From: a gamma proteobacterium L18
GTDB taxonomy: Bacteria > Pseudomonadota > Gammaproteobacteria > Pseudomonadales > Pseudomonadaceae
Direction of reading: 5' to 3'
NCBI GenBank assembly: GCA_000497835.1
Contig: KI547165.1
Span: 439,806-503,805 of the forward strand
Length of the DNA: 64,000 bases
Positions 15,931 through 25,230 of the stretch are shown piece after piece; positions within the stretch are counted from its first letter, which is position 1; each line of letters starts with the position of its first letter. The notes beneath the pieces are model-generated. The model saw only the letters and a list, made by a program, of their open reading frames with translations. It ran no database searches and was not told where the DNA came from. Made by a program: the position numbers and the translations under genes.

Positions 15931-16758
15931 TCAACCAATGGCCTGGGTGACCAGCGCAAATGTCTGTACACCGCCCGACGCCCGGGGGATTTCGCCACGG
16001 CTCATGCATGCCACCGTGTCGACGCCCTTGAGCCCCACACTGTCCAGCCACGCTTCCAGGCCGCAGCCCACGGGGATGTCGATGCGTACGAAGGCATCGT
16101 TCAGCGGCGCCAGCAGCTGCGCAATCAACTGCTGCGCCTGCTCGACGTTCTGCGCCACCACCGGCCCGATGCAGCGGCCGCGACCAAACGGTCTAATGGC
16201 GGCGAAGGCTTGCAGCTTGCCGTCGATATCGATGCCCACCGCCTGCTCGATGTCCGCGAACACGGCCTTCATGACCTCGCCGCGATCCAGCCCGGTGGCG
16301 GCATTGGCCAACTCAAGCAGGCGCGGTTGATCGACAGCGCTCAGCACGCGGCCAGCCTGCGCAACGGCAGGGGCGATCACCGTGCCCTGGCGCTGCTCGA
16401 TCTGCCCGAACTCCACGAAGCCCATCTTGCGATACAACGGTGCCCCCGCCAGCGTGGCGTTGAGCAAGGCAGTACGTGGCCCGATGCTCTCCAACGCCAA
16501 GTCCATCAACCGGCGGCCGATGCCGTGGCCCTGATACTCATCGCTGACAATCACCAGGCCAATGGTCGACCAGGGGCCTTGATGGCAGGCAAAGGCCGAC
16601 CCGATGACACGGTCCTGGTCCAGGGCCACGAACCCGTCGGCCACGCTGTGCAACATGGCCCAGTCCTGGGCGCGGTGCGGCCACTTGAGGGCCACCGACA
16701 AGGCATGGGCGGCCGGCACGTCGGCGGCGGTCATGGGGCGGTACTGATAAGTAGACAT
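15931..16758 (-). CDS. GNAT-family N-acetyltransferase
   Basis: Acyl-CoA-dependent N-acetyltransferase of 275 residues. The N-terminal domain (about 1-140) has the acetyl-CoA loop VSDEYQGHGIGRRLMDLAL and the later APLYRKMGFVEFG strand-helix. The C-terminal part (about 150-275) is a second, degenerate GNAT-like domain, as in the YitH-type proteins. The start at 16758 is the ATG that opens the GNAT fold; an upstream ATG at 16968 would add 70 unrelated residues. The substrate amine is unknown. It is divergent from the nitrogen-compound island across a 602-base gap. Confidence 0.8.
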   Translation of the reverse strand: MSTYQYRPMTAADVPAAHALSVALKWPHRAQDWAMLHSVADGFVALDQDRVIGSAFACHQGPWSTIGLVIVSDEYQGHGIGRRLMDLALESIGPRTALLNATLAGAPLYRKMGFVEFGQIEQRQGTVIAPAVAQAGRVLSAVDQPRLLELANAATGLDRGEVMKAVFADIEQAVGIDIDGKLQAFAAIRPFGRGRCIGPVVAQNVEQAQQLIAQLLAPLNDAFVRIDIPVGCGLEAWLDSVGLKGVDTVACMSRGEIPRASGGVQTFALVTQAIG

Positions 16759-16986
16759 GGCGGGCTCCGATATGAACGCGAATGGCGCCTTGTATCGCAC
16801 CTGCGCTGAAGGGTGACAAGAGGGCGGCCACGATTCGGCAGATTGTGCAGCGTGCAGGCAGGCCCGCCACAGGAACTGCTTCGCCAACGCCTGTGGTCGG
16901 CAGCAAATGCCAGGGCCGTCGCGCGGTAACCCCGTCGTGCAGGGCGCCAGCAGATTATGCCAACGCATCGGCTGTTTTCAGCGTTT

Positions 16987-17014
16987 TTGACGTGTGCTGT
17001 ATTTCGCCTATAAA
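16987..17014 (+). promoter_or_regulatory. Sigma70-like promoter
   Basis: TTGACG and TATAAA are separated by 16 bases, close to consensus. Transcription would begin near 17021 and run toward the island at 17361, giving a leader of about 340 bases. Judged by eye only. Confidence 0.5.
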
Positions 17015-17030
17015 GCAGAAGGCTTGAATC

Positions 17031-17045
17031 CCTTGTTGTACAAGG
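17031..17045. promoter_or_regulatory. Palindromic operator candidate CCTTGT-TGT-ACAAGG
   Basis: A perfect inverted repeat with six-base arms and a three-base centre, about 10 bases after the predicted transcription start. It contains TTGT-N3-ACAA, the spacing used by many GntR-family repressors; the same core occurs at 52655-52665. Confidence 0.45.
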
Positions 17046-17360
17046 TGCTTACGCACTCTGGCGCCCGTCTTGCATTGGCAGGGTGGGGCGCAGATTCTGC
17101 TGCTGTTGGCCGTCAACCGCTGTATTTGGGGGCCAAAACAGCGCACTTTTTCGCCCTTTGCCCGCGTGTGGAGCAGAAAGCACGCTCTGCTGCGGCAACG
17201 CGTCAAAACGGTTTTTTGTGTTTTCCAGCCTGCGCTTTAAACGCCATCTGCTGATTTCACAGTGTTGTAATGAAGTTGCTGCGCTACGGAGGGCATGACC
17301 TCCACGGGATAGCTGCACGGCCCTTGCGCCAACACTTTCACGAACTCTCAGGACGGCACC

Positions 17361-18032
17361 ATGAGCTTTCTACGCCCCAAATTCATTACCTTCGACTGCT
17401 ACGGCACCCTGACCAACTTCCACATGGGCACCATGACCCGCGAGCTGTTCGCCGACCGCGTGCCGGCCGAGCGCATGGACGCCTTCGTCAAGATGTTCTC
17501 CGCCTACCGCCTGGATGAAGTGATGGGCGACTGGCAGCCTTACGACGTGATCCTCAAGAATGCCCTGGAGCGCACCTGCAAGCGCTGGAACGTCGAGTTC
17601 AAGGAAGCCGAAGCGCGCCTGTACTACGACGCCGTGCCGACCTGGGGCCCACACCCTGACGTGACCGCGGGCCTGGCCAAGATCGCCGACAAGATCCCCC
17701 TGGTGATTTTCTCCAACGCCAGCGATTCGCAGATCATGTCCAACGTCGACAAGCTGGGCGTGCCGTTCCACAAGGTGTTCACCGCCGACCAGGCCAAGGT
17801 CTACAAGCCGCGCCTGGCCGCTTTCGAATTCATGCTCGACAACCTGGGTTGCGGCCCCGAAGACGTGCTGCACGTGTCCTCCAGCTTCCGCTACGACCTT
17901 TTCTCGGCCCACGACATGGGCATCAAGAACAAGGCCTTCGTCGCCCGTGGCCACGAGCCGGCCGCCAACGCCAGCTACGAGTACAACCAGATCGCCGACA
18001 TCGGCGGCCTGCCAGGCCTGGTCGGTCTCTGA
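17361..18032 (+). CDS. HAD hydrolase, type II haloacid-dehalogenase-like
   Basis: HAD-superfamily hydrolase of 223 residues. All catalytic motifs are present: nucleophile Asp12 in FDCYGTL, VIFSNASDS (motif II serine), AKVYKP (lysine) and SSSFRYDLFSAHDMG (acidic motif). This layout matches L-2-haloacid dehalogenases, though many members act on other substrates, and its place before an amine-type oxidase and a peptide/opine importer argues for a metabolic intermediate rather than a haloacid. AGGA precedes the ATG. It is the first gene of the island operon. Confidence 0.82.
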   Translation: MSFLRPKFITFDCYGTLTNFHMGTMTRELFADRVPAERMDAFVKMFSAYRLDEVMGDWQPYDVILKNALERTCKRWNVEFKEAEARLYYDAVPTWGPHPDVTAGLAKIADKIPLVIFSNASDSQIMSNVDKLGVPFHKVFTADQAKVYKPRLAAFEFMLDNLGCGPEDVLHVSSSFRYDLFSAHDMGIKNKAFVARGHEPAANASYEYNQIADIGGLPGLVGL

Positions 18033-18098
18033 TCGATCGCCCAGGGGCTGTCGCCGCCGTGGCAGCCCTCCATCACCCGTGGCCCGCAGGAGCAAGAC

Positions 18099-19373
18099 AT
18101 GAGCAGTGAATCCTACTGGTTGGACACCGCACCGGCCTTTGGCCTTGGTCAGGCAGCCCCCGTGGAAGGGCAGGTCGACGTGGCCATCGTCGGTGGCGGC
18201 TTTACCGGCCTGGCCGCCGCCCGCGCCTTGGCCATGAAAGGCGCGAGCGTGGCGGTACTGGAAGCGGGCCGGGTGATCGGCGAGGCCTCTGGGCGCAACG
18301 GCGGCCAGTGCAACACCGGCGTGGCCCAGGATTACGCGGCGCTGTCGGCCAAGTTGGGGCCTGCCCAGGCACGGGCGTTTTACCAGGCTTACGAAAGTGC
18401 GGTAGCCAGCGTGGATGGCATCGTGCGCAGCGAAGGCATCGACTGCCAGCTGCAGCGCAACGGCAAACTCAAGCTGGCGGCCAAGCCGCAGCATTACGAA
18501 GGCCTGGCCAAGACCTATGAATTGATCCGCCGCGACGTGGACCCCGACGTCGAGCTGCTGACGGCGGCCCAGGTGCGCGACGAGGTGGATTCGGACCAGT
18601 TTCACGGCGGCCTGCTGCAACGCAACGGCGTACAGATGCATGTCGGCCGTTTCGGCGTGGGCCTGGCCGAGGCGGCGGTGCGCAAGGGCGCAATGATTTA
18701 CGAAAACGCCGCCGTCAGCCAATGGCACGCCAAGGCGGGCGGCTACCAGGTGCACACCGCGCGCGGTACCGTGCAGGCCAAGCAGCTGTTGCTGGCCTCG
18801 GGTGCGTCGCAAGTGGGCGACCTGAACTGGTACCGCCGGCGCATGGCGCCGGTGGGCAGCTTCATCATCGTTACCGAGGTTTTGCCCAAGGAGCTGCTGG
18901 CGCGATTGGTGCCGGCGCAACGTTCGTACGTCACCAGCCGCATCATCGGCAACTACTTTCGCGTCACCCCCGACAACCGCCTGCTGTTCGGCGGCCGGGC
19001 GCGCTTCGCCATGTCCAGCCCGCGCTCCGACGCCAAGAGCGGTGAGATATTGCGCGCAGCCCTGGCGCAGATGTTCCCGCAGCTGGCCAGCGTGCGCATC
19101 GACTATTGCTGGGGCGGCCTGGTGGACATGACCGCCGACCGCCTGCCCCGCGCCGGCCAGCACGACGGCGTCTACCACGCCATGGGCTACAGCGGCCATG
19201 GCGTACAGATGTCGGTGCACATGGGCGGGGTGATGGCCGATGTCATGGGCGGCAACGCGGCGGCCAACCCCTGGCGCGAGCTGGAATGGCCGGCCATCCC
19301 CGGGCATTTCGGCAAGCCCTGGTTTTTGCCCCTGGTAGGCGCCTGGTACCGGCTTCAGGACCATTTGCACTGA
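18099..19373 (+). CDS. FAD-dependent amine/amino-acid oxidoreductase (DAO/PuuB-like)
   Basis: Flavoprotein of 424 residues of the D-amino-acid-oxidase fold. The dinucleotide-binding loop VAIVGGGFTGLAAARALAMKG is at residues about 28-48, followed by GEASGRNGGQCNTG, which resembles the flavin-contact segment of gamma-glutamylputrescine oxidase PuuB. The C-terminal YSGHGVQMSVHMGG is the second flavin motif. It likely oxidises a C-N bond of the imported compound. It follows the HAD gene by 66 bases and precedes the binding-protein gene by 81 bases. Confidence 0.83.
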   Translation: MSSESYWLDTAPAFGLGQAAPVEGQVDVAIVGGGFTGLAAARALAMKGASVAVLEAGRVIGEASGRNGGQCNTGVAQDYAALSAKLGPAQARAFYQAYESAVASVDGIVRSEGIDCQLQRNGKLKLAAKPQHYEGLAKTYELIRRDVDPDVELLTAAQVRDEVDSDQFHGGLLQRNGVQMHVGRFGVGLAEAAVRKGAMIYENAAVSQWHAKAGGYQVHTARGTVQAKQLLLASGASQVGDLNWYRRRMAPVGSFIIVTEVLPKELLARLVPAQRSYVTSRIIGNYFRVTPDNRLLFGGRARFAMSSPRSDAKSGEILRAALAQMFPQLASVRIDYCWGGLVDMTADRLPRAGQHDGVYHAMGYSGHGVQMSVHMGGVMADVMGGNAAANPWRELEWPAIPGHFGKPWFLPLVGAWYRLQDHLH

Positions 19374-19454
19374 TAAACCTGCTTTCGCTTCAAGCACGTT
19401 CGCGGCCATCCGCGAGCCCTTCGTGTAACCCGATTTTCGACAGGTAGAACAGAC

Positions 19455-21098
19455 ATGACAGACAAAAAGGTCGACTCGCCGCTCATCACCGGCCAGGACA
19501 GCGTGCGTATCTTCGAGGGTTTGAACCGTGGCATGTCGCGCCGTGAAGCGCTGCGCATGCTGGGTGTGGCCGGGATCATGGCCAGCAGCGTGGGCGGCTT
19601 GCTGGGCGGTGCCGGTTCAGTGTTTGCCGCCGAAGCCGACGCCGGCCCGGCCACCGTGGGCAAGAAGGGCGGCAGCATCCGCGTGGCGGGCATGTCCTCG
19701 TCCACCGCCGACACCCTGGACCCGGCCAAGGGCGCACTGTCCACCGACTACGCTCGCCAGTACATGTTCTACAACGGCCTGACCCGTTTCGACTCCCACC
19801 TGGTGCCGCAACTGGAGCTGGCCGAGAAAATCGACCACACCGACGCCAGCCTGTGGATCATCACCCTGCGCAGCGGCGTGACCTTCCACAACGGCAAGTC
19901 GCTGACCGCCGATGACGTGGTGTTCTCCCTGACCCGTCACAAAGACCCGGCCACCGGCTCCAAAGTGATGCCGCTGATGGAGCAGTTCGCCGAGATCAAG
20001 GCCACCGGCCCGCTGGAAGTGCAGATCAAACTGACCGCGCCCAACGCCGAGCTGCCGTCGATCCTGGCCGTGTCGCACCTGTTGATCGTGCCGGCCGGCA
20101 CCACCGACTTCAACCTGGGCATCGGCACCGGCCCGTTCACCGTCAAGGAATTCCGCCCCGGCGTGCGTTCGGTGGCCGTGCGCAACGCCAACTACTGGAA
20201 GCCGGGCCTGCCGTACCTGGATCAGATCGAATTCATCGCCATCTCCGACGAGCCGTCGCGGGTCAACGCGCTGCTGTCGGGCGACGTGCACATGATCAAC
20301 GAGGTCAACCCGCGTTCCACCAGCCGCATCAGCGCCAGTGCCGGGCACAAAGTGGTGGACGCGCCATCGGGCAACTACACCGACATGATCATGCGTCAGG
20401 ACCAGATGCCTACCCAAAACGCGGACTTCAGCCAGGCCATGAAATACCTGCTGGACCGCGAACAGGTGAAATCGGCGGTGTTCCGTGGCTACGCGGTGGT
20501 GGGCAACGACCACCCCATCGCCCCCGGTTCGCGCTACTACAACGCCGACCTGCCGCAAACCCCGTACGACCCGGACAAGGCGCGCTTCCTGCTGAAGAAA
20601 GCCGGCATGTCCAGTGTCAAGATGCCGTTGGTGGCGTCGCCTGCGGCCACCGGTTCCGTGGACATGGCGGTGCTGCTGCAGCAGTCGGCCAAACAGGCCG
20701 GCCTTGACCTGACCGTCAACCGCCTGCCACCTGATGGCTACTGGTCCAACCACTGGATGAAGCACCCGATCAGCTTCGGCAACATCAACCCGCGCCCCAA
20801 TGCCGACATCATCTTCTCGCAATTCTTCCAGTCCTCGGCGCCGTGGAACGAGTCGGGCTGGAAAAACGAGCAGTTCGATCAGTTGCTGATGCTGGCCCGT
20901 GGCGAGACCGACGACGCCAAGCGCAGCCAGATGTACAAGGACATGCAGACCCTGGTGCACGACCACTGCGGCATCGGCATCCCGGTGTTCATCAGCAACA
21001 TCGACGGCGTGGATGCGCGCATCAAGGGCTACGGCAGCAACCCGCTGGGCGGCTTCATGGGCTACATGTTCGCCGAGCAGGTGTGGCTGGACGCGTGA
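19455..21098 (+). CDS. ABC importer substrate-binding protein, peptide/opine type
   Basis: Periplasmic binding protein (547 residues) of the family-5 type used for oligopeptides, nickel, opines and glutathione. A twin-arginine-like signal, SRREALRMLGVAGIMASSVGG (here residues 28-48), ends near VFAAEA, suggesting Tat export. The mature part has the typical TLDPAKGALSTDYA start and EFRPGVRSVAVRNANYWK core. It delivers substrate to the two permeases and ATPase encoded downstream. A REP doublet separates it from the first permease, which often leaves the binding-protein message more abundant. Confidence 0.87.
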   Translation: MTDKKVDSPLITGQDSVRIFEGLNRGMSRREALRMLGVAGIMASSVGGLLGGAGSVFAAEADAGPATVGKKGGSIRVAGMSSSTADTLDPAKGALSTDYARQYMFYNGLTRFDSHLVPQLELAEKIDHTDASLWIITLRSGVTFHNGKSLTADDVVFSLTRHKDPATGSKVMPLMEQFAEIKATGPLEVQIKLTAPNAELPSILAVSHLLIVPAGTTDFNLGIGTGPFTVKEFRPGVRSVAVRNANYWKPGLPYLDQIEFIAISDEPSRVNALLSGDVHMINEVNPRSTSRISASAGHKVVDAPSGNYTDMIMRQDQMPTQNADFSQAMKYLLDREQVKSAVFRGYAVVGNDHPIAPGSRYYNADLPQTPYDPDKARFLLKKAGMSSVKMPLVASPAATGSVDMAVLLQQSAKQAGLDLTVNRLPPDGYWSNHWMKHPISFGNINPRPNADIIFSQFFQSSAPWNESGWKNEQFDQLLMLARGETDDAKRSQMYKDMQTLVHDHCGIGIPVFISNIDGVDARIKGYGSNPLGGFMGYMFAEQVWLDA

Positions 21099-21129
21099 CC
21101 TTTTAATGGGAACGATTGTGTTGAGGGAC

Positions 21130-21218
21130 TGTGGGAGCGGGCTCTGCCCGCGAAAAGGGCGCTGCGCAATGACAGATACAGCGCGGTGTCTGCTTCGCGG
21201 GTAGAACCCGCTCCCACA
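21130..21218. repeat. REP doublet, family D, inside the ABC operon
   Basis: GTGGGAGCGGGCTCTGCCCG and the inverted GGGTAGAACCCGCTCCCAC fold against each other. It fills the gap between the binding-protein gene and the first permease gene, an intra-operon position. Confidence 0.88.
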
Positions 21219-21267
21219 ACCCGGCTCACAGGGTTGTAAAGGTCTAACGAAGTGCAGGAGACGTACC

Positions 21268-22224
21268 ATGCACAACACTCTGTATTGGCTGATCGCACGC
21301 CGCCTGGGCCTGGTGGCCCTGACGCTGCTGATCGTGTCGATGGTGGTGTTCGCCATCACCGCCGTGCTGCCGGGCGATGCCGCGCAGCAGGCCCTGGGCC
21401 AGTTCGCCACCCCTGAACAGGTGGCGGCGCTGCGCACCCAGCTGGGCCTGGACCAGCCCGGCATCGTGCGTTACCTGCACTGGCTGACGGGCCTGGTCAC
21501 CGGCCACCTGGGCGAATCGGTGTCCAACGCCATGCCGGTCAGCGAGCTGATGGCCGGCCGCCTGCCCAACACCCTGATGCTGGCGGCCGTCACCGCCCTG
21601 GTGTCGGTGCCGGTGGCGCTGACCCTGGGCATCGTCTCGGCCATGCGCCGCGGCGGGCGCCTGGACAGTGTGCTGAGCTTCTGCACCCTGACCCTGGTGG
21701 CCGTGCCGGAATTCCTGGTGGCCACCCTGGCAGTGCTGATCTTTGCGGTGAAGCTGCGCTGGCTGTCGGCGCTGTCGTTTGCCGCCGAGGTGCACACCCC
21801 CCTCGAATTCCTGCGGGCCTACGCCTTGCCGGTGATGACCCTGTGCTGCGTGATCGTGGCGCAAATGGCGCGCATGACCCGCGCCGCCGTCATCGACCAG
21901 CTCGACAGCCCCTACGTGGAAATGGCCCGGCTCAAGGGCGCAAGCCCGGTGCGCATCGTGCTGCGCCACGCGCTGCCCAACGCCATCGGCCCCATCGTCA
22001 ACGCCGTGGCCCTGAGCCTGTCGTACCTGCTGGGCGGGGTGGTGATTGTCGAAACCATCTTCAACTACCCCGGCATCGCCAGCCTGATGGTGGACGCGGT
22101 GACCAACCGCGACATGGCCCTGGTGCAGGCCTGCACCATGCTGTTCTGCGCTGCTTACCTGGCGTTGGTGCTGGTGGCTGACGTGTGCGCGATTCTTTCC
22201 AACCCGAGGCTGAGACAACGATGA
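21268..22224 (+). CDS. ABC importer permease 1 (DppB/OppB type)
   Basis: Inner-membrane permease, 318 residues. The N-terminal helix and the long periplasmic stretch with LGLDQPGIVRYLHWLTGLVTG are typical of DppB/OppB proteins. The ATPase-contact loop appears near the end (MARLKGASPVRIVLRHALPNA), followed by two helices. The ATG follows GGAG with good spacing. Its TGA overlaps the ATG of the second permease (ATGA). Confidence 0.9.
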   Translation: MHNTLYWLIARRLGLVALTLLIVSMVVFAITAVLPGDAAQQALGQFATPEQVAALRTQLGLDQPGIVRYLHWLTGLVTGHLGESVSNAMPVSELMAGRLPNTLMLAAVTALVSVPVALTLGIVSAMRRGGRLDSVLSFCTLTLVAVPEFLVATLAVLIFAVKLRWLSALSFAAEVHTPLEFLRAYALPVMTLCCVIVAQMARMTRAAVIDQLDSPYVEMARLKGASPVRIVLRHALPNAIGPIVNAVALSLSYLLGGVVIVETIFNYPGIASLMVDAVTNRDMALVQACTMLFCAAYLALVLVADVCAILSNPRLRQR

Positions 22225-23081
22225 ACAACGTCATTGACAAGCCTGTAGCCCTCAAAGCCTTCAAGCCGCTGCGCACCCCGGTGCTGGGCGTGCTCGGCGC
22301 CGCCGTGTGCGTGTTCTGGTTGCTGGTGGCCGTGTTCGGCGGCTGGCTGGCACCCCATGGCGTGGGCGATGTGATTTCCAACAACGTGTTTGACGACATC
22401 GGCCGCGGGTTCCCGCTGGGCACCGACTACCTGGGCCGCGACATGCTCAGCCGGGTGCTGGTGGGCGCACGCTTCACCGTGGGCCTGGCCTTGATTTCCG
22501 CGGTGCTGGCCAGCGGCGTCGGCACGGCCTTGGCGCTGCTGTCGGTGGTGTCGTCGCGCTGGCTGGACGGCTGCGTCAGCCGCCTGATGGACGCGCTGAT
22601 CTCCATCCCCAGCAAAATGCTCGCGTTGGTGGTGGTCTCGGCCTTCGGCGCCTCGGTGCCGCTGCTGATCGCCACCGCGGTGCTCAGCTACGCGCCCGGT
22701 TCCTACCGCATCGCCCGCAGCCTGGCCACCAACATCGAAGCGCTGGAGTACGTGCAAGTGGCGCGTACCCGTGGCGAGCCGCGCTGGTACGTGGCTTGCG
22801 TGGAAATCCTGCCCAACATGCTCAACCCGGTGCTCACCGACCTGGGCCTGCGCTTCGGCTTTATCGTGCTGCTGCTCAGCGGCATGAGCTTCCTGGGCCT
22901 GGGCGTACAGCCACCGGACGCCGACCTGGGGTCGCTGGTGCGCGAAAACATCGGCGGCCTCAGCCAGGGCGCCCCGGCGCTGGTGATTCCGGCGCTGGCC
23001 ATCGGCTCCATGACCGTGGGCATCAACCTGCTGATCGACAGCATTTCCAGCCGTCGTCAGCGCAGCAAGGGAGGGCACTGA
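22221..23081 (+). CDS. ABC importer permease 2 (DppC/OppC type)
   Basis: Second permease of the importer, 286 residues. The early LGTDYLGRDMLSRVLVGARF is the DppC/OppC hallmark. The coupling loop is VARTRGEPRWYVACVEILPN and the end is GLGVQPPDADLG then a last helix. The start at 22221 overlaps the stop of permease 1, so an apparent upstream ATG is ignored. Confidence 0.9.
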   Translation: MNNVIDKPVALKAFKPLRTPVLGVLGAAVCVFWLLVAVFGGWLAPHGVGDVISNNVFDDIGRGFPLGTDYLGRDMLSRVLVGARFTVGLALISAVLASGVGTALALLSVVSSRWLDGCVSRLMDALISIPSKMLALVVVSAFGASVPLLIATAVLSYAPGSYRIARSLATNIEALEYVQVARTRGEPRWYVACVEILPNMLNPVLTDLGLRFGFIVLLLSGMSFLGLGVQPPDADLGSLVRENIGGLSQGAPALVIPALAIGSMTVGINLLIDSISSRRQRSKGGH

Positions 23082-23083
23082 CC

Positions 23084-24925
23084 ATGAGCCATCTCATTCA
23101 GGTCAAAGACCTACGGGTCAATGCCTGTGGCGATCACGGCGAAGTCGAGATCGTCAAGGGCGTGAGTTTCAATCTGGAGCGTGGTGAAGTACTGGCGCTG
23201 ATCGGCGAGTCCGGGTCGGGCAAGACCACCATCGCCCTGTCGCTGCTGGGCTATGCCCGACGCGGATGCCGAATTGCGGGCGGCCAGGTGCGGGTCGGCG
23301 ATGACGACCTGCTGACCCTCGACGAACCGGCCCTGCAAAAGCTGCGCGGCAACCGCGTCTCCTACATCGCCCAGAGCGCGGCAGCGGCCTTCAACCCGGC
23401 CCATCGGCTGATGGACCAGGTGCTGGAAGGCGCGCTGATCCACGGCGTGGGCAACCGCGAGCAACTGCGCGAGAAAGCCATCGGCCTGTTCCGCGACCTG
23501 GCGCTGCCGGACCCGGAGCACATCGGTGATCGCTACCCGCACCAGGTCTCCGGTGGCCAGTTGCAACGCATCATGGCCGCCATGGCGCTGATCAGCGACC
23601 CGCTGCTGGTGGTGCTCGACGAGCCCACCACGGCGCTGGACGTGACCACTCAGATCGAAGTGCTGCGCGCCTTCAAGCGCGTGGTGCGCGAGCGCGGCGC
23701 CACGGCGGTGTACGTCAGCCACGACCTGGCGGTGGTGGCGCAGATGGCCGACCAGATTATCGTGCTCAACGGCGGCCAGATCCTGGAACACAACCCGACG
23801 CCGGCGCTGCTCAAGGCGCCGGACCATGCCTATACCCGCAGCCTGCTGGACGCGGCGCGCCCGGCTGAACGCATCCGCGTCGACGCCGTGGCACCCACCG
23901 CCACGCCGCTGCTGACTATTCGCGGCATGACCGCCGGCTACGGCCCGCGAGACCTGCAGGGCATGCCCTATATCCGCGTGCTGGAAGACATCGACCTGAC
24001 CCTGCACCGTGGCCAGGCCATGGGCATCATCGGCGAGTCCGGCTCGGGCAAGTCGACCCTGGCGCGGGTGGTGGCCGGCCTGCTGCAACCGGCACGGGGC
24101 GAGGTGCTGTTCGACGGCCAGCCGCTGTCCGGCGACCTCAAGGGCCGCAGCGCCGACCAGTTCCGCCGCATCCAGATGGTGTTCCAGAACGCCGACACGG
24201 CGCTCAACCCCATGCACAGCATCGCCAACATCCTCGGCCGTCCGCTGCGCGCTTATCACGGCCTCAAGGGCGCCGCCCAGCAACGGCGCATCGATGAACT
24301 GCTGGACCTGGTGAAGCTGCCGCGCAGCATCGCCGAACGCCGTCCCGGCGCACTGTCGGGCGGGCAGAAGCAACGCATCAACCTGGCCCGCGCCCTGGCC
24401 GCCGAGCCGGACCTGATTCTCTGCGATGAGGTGACCTCGGCGCTGGACACCGTGGTCGGCGCGGCCATCCTCGAACTGCTGGCCGAACTGCGCCGCGAGC
24501 TGGGCGTGTCGTACCTGTTCATCAGTCACGACATTTCCACCGTGCGCGCCCTGTGCGACGAGGTGGCGGTGATGTACAGCGGCCATATCGTCGAAAGCGG
24601 CAGCCGCGATGCCCTGGCCCAGGCGCCGTTCCACCCGTACACCAACCTGTTGATCAATTCGGTGCCCGAGCTGCGCCAGGGCTGGCTGGAAAGCACCGCC
24701 GTGGCCGGCAAGCTGCCACCGATCAGCGCGCCGGTGGCCAACCAGCGCGAGCTGTGCACCTTTCTCAACCGCTGCCCGTTGCGCGTGGAAGGGTTGTGCA
24801 ACCATACCGCGCCCAGCCGCCGTGCCATTGTTGGCGGCAGTGAAATCCTCTGTCACCTGGACAGCCCGCAACTGGCGGCTGGCCAACCTTCAATCATTGT
24901 GCCTGCTCAGGGAGCCTACGCATGA
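23084..24925 (+). CDS. ABC importer ATPase, two fused nucleotide-binding domains
   Basis: A 613-residue fusion of two ATPases, equivalent to OppD plus OppF or DppD plus DppF. Domain 1 (about 1-265) has Walker A GESGSGKTT, signature VSGGQLQR and Walker B LVVLDEPTTALD. Domain 2 (about 275-550) has GESGSGKST, LSGGQKQR and LILCDEVTSALD. After it comes the peptide-transporter C-terminal region with the cysteine-containing FLNRCPLRVEGLCNHTAPS. It probably powers uptake as one chain. The gene starts two bases after the permease stop and overlaps the next gene by four bases. Confidence 0.9.
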   Translation: MSHLIQVKDLRVNACGDHGEVEIVKGVSFNLERGEVLALIGESGSGKTTIALSLLGYARRGCRIAGGQVRVGDDDLLTLDEPALQKLRGNRVSYIAQSAAAAFNPAHRLMDQVLEGALIHGVGNREQLREKAIGLFRDLALPDPEHIGDRYPHQVSGGQLQRIMAAMALISDPLLVVLDEPTTALDVTTQIEVLRAFKRVVRERGATAVYVSHDLAVVAQMADQIIVLNGGQILEHNPTPALLKAPDHAYTRSLLDAARPAERIRVDAVAPTATPLLTIRGMTAGYGPRDLQGMPYIRVLEDIDLTLHRGQAMGIIGESGSGKSTLARVVAGLLQPARGEVLFDGQPLSGDLKGRSADQFRRIQMVFQNADTALNPMHSIANILGRPLRAYHGLKGAAQQRRIDELLDLVKLPRSIAERRPGALSGGQKQRINLARALAAEPDLILCDEVTSALDTVVGAAILELLAELRRELGVSYLFISHDISTVRALCDEVAVMYSGHIVESGSRDALAQAPFHPYTNLLINSVPELRQGWLESTAVAGKLPPISAPVANQRELCTFLNRCPLRVEGLCNHTAPSRRAIVGGSEILCHLDSPQLAAGQPSIIVPAQGAYA

Positions 24926-25230
24926 GTGCCCGTTTTGTCCGCCTGGCCGAGCAGCAACGCCCGGTCGTGCAGTTGCAGGTCAATGGCCAGCCGGTGCAGG
25001 CGCTGGAAGGCGACACGCTGATGGTGGCCTTGCTCACCTGCGGCGACAGCCTGCGCGGTTCGGAATTCGATAACGGCCGGCGCGCCGGTTTCTGCCTGAT
25101 GGGCGCCTGCCAGGACTGCTGGGTATGGACCCGCAGCGGCGAGCGCCTGCGTGCCTGTTCCCAGGACGTGCGCGACGGCCTGGACATCCTCACCACACAA
25201 CCGGAGGCGCTATGGCCACTGCGCGGGTAA
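24922..25230 (+). CDS. [2Fe-2S] small subunit of HcnABC/opine-oxidase-type dehydrogenase
   Basis: A 102-residue ferredoxin-like protein with the cysteine pattern GFCLMGACQDCWVWT followed by RACSQD, as in the small subunits of opine oxidase, D-hydroxyproline dehydrogenase and hydrogen cyanide synthase (HcnA is about 104 residues). It transfers electrons between the two flavoprotein subunits encoded next. It overlaps the ATPase gene by ATGA and the next gene by 19 bases, showing tight coupling of import and oxidation. Confidence 0.83.
   Translation: MSARFVRLAEQQRPVVQLQVNGQPVQALEGDTLMVALLTCGDSLRGSEFDNGRRAGFCLMGACQDCWVWTRSGERLRACSQDVRDGLDILTTQPEALWPLRG

Larger units (their letters stand above)
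16759..17360. other. 602-base gene-free gap with long leader
   Basis: No convincing gene is present; short frames here lack ribosome-binding sites and family resemblance. The stretch 16960-17280 is visibly poorer in G+C than its surroundings. It contains a sigma70-like promoter (16987-17014), a perfect palindrome just downstream (17031-17045) and then about 315 bases before the first gene of the island. Confidence 0.6.

Noticed and set aside
16994-17254. 86-codon plus-strand frame in the long leader
   Set aside because: Its start overlaps the promoter -10 region, no ribosome-binding site is seen, and the translation has no protein-like pattern.
17370-19409. Minus-strand open frame of 679 codons opposite the HAD and oxidase genes
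   Set aside because: Shadow frame rich in His, Gly and Ala without family motifs; plus strand genes have intact catalytic motifs.
19617-21464. Minus-strand open frame of 615 codons opposite the binding-protein gene
   Set aside because: Shadow of the substrate-binding protein and a REP repeat; no protein-like pattern.
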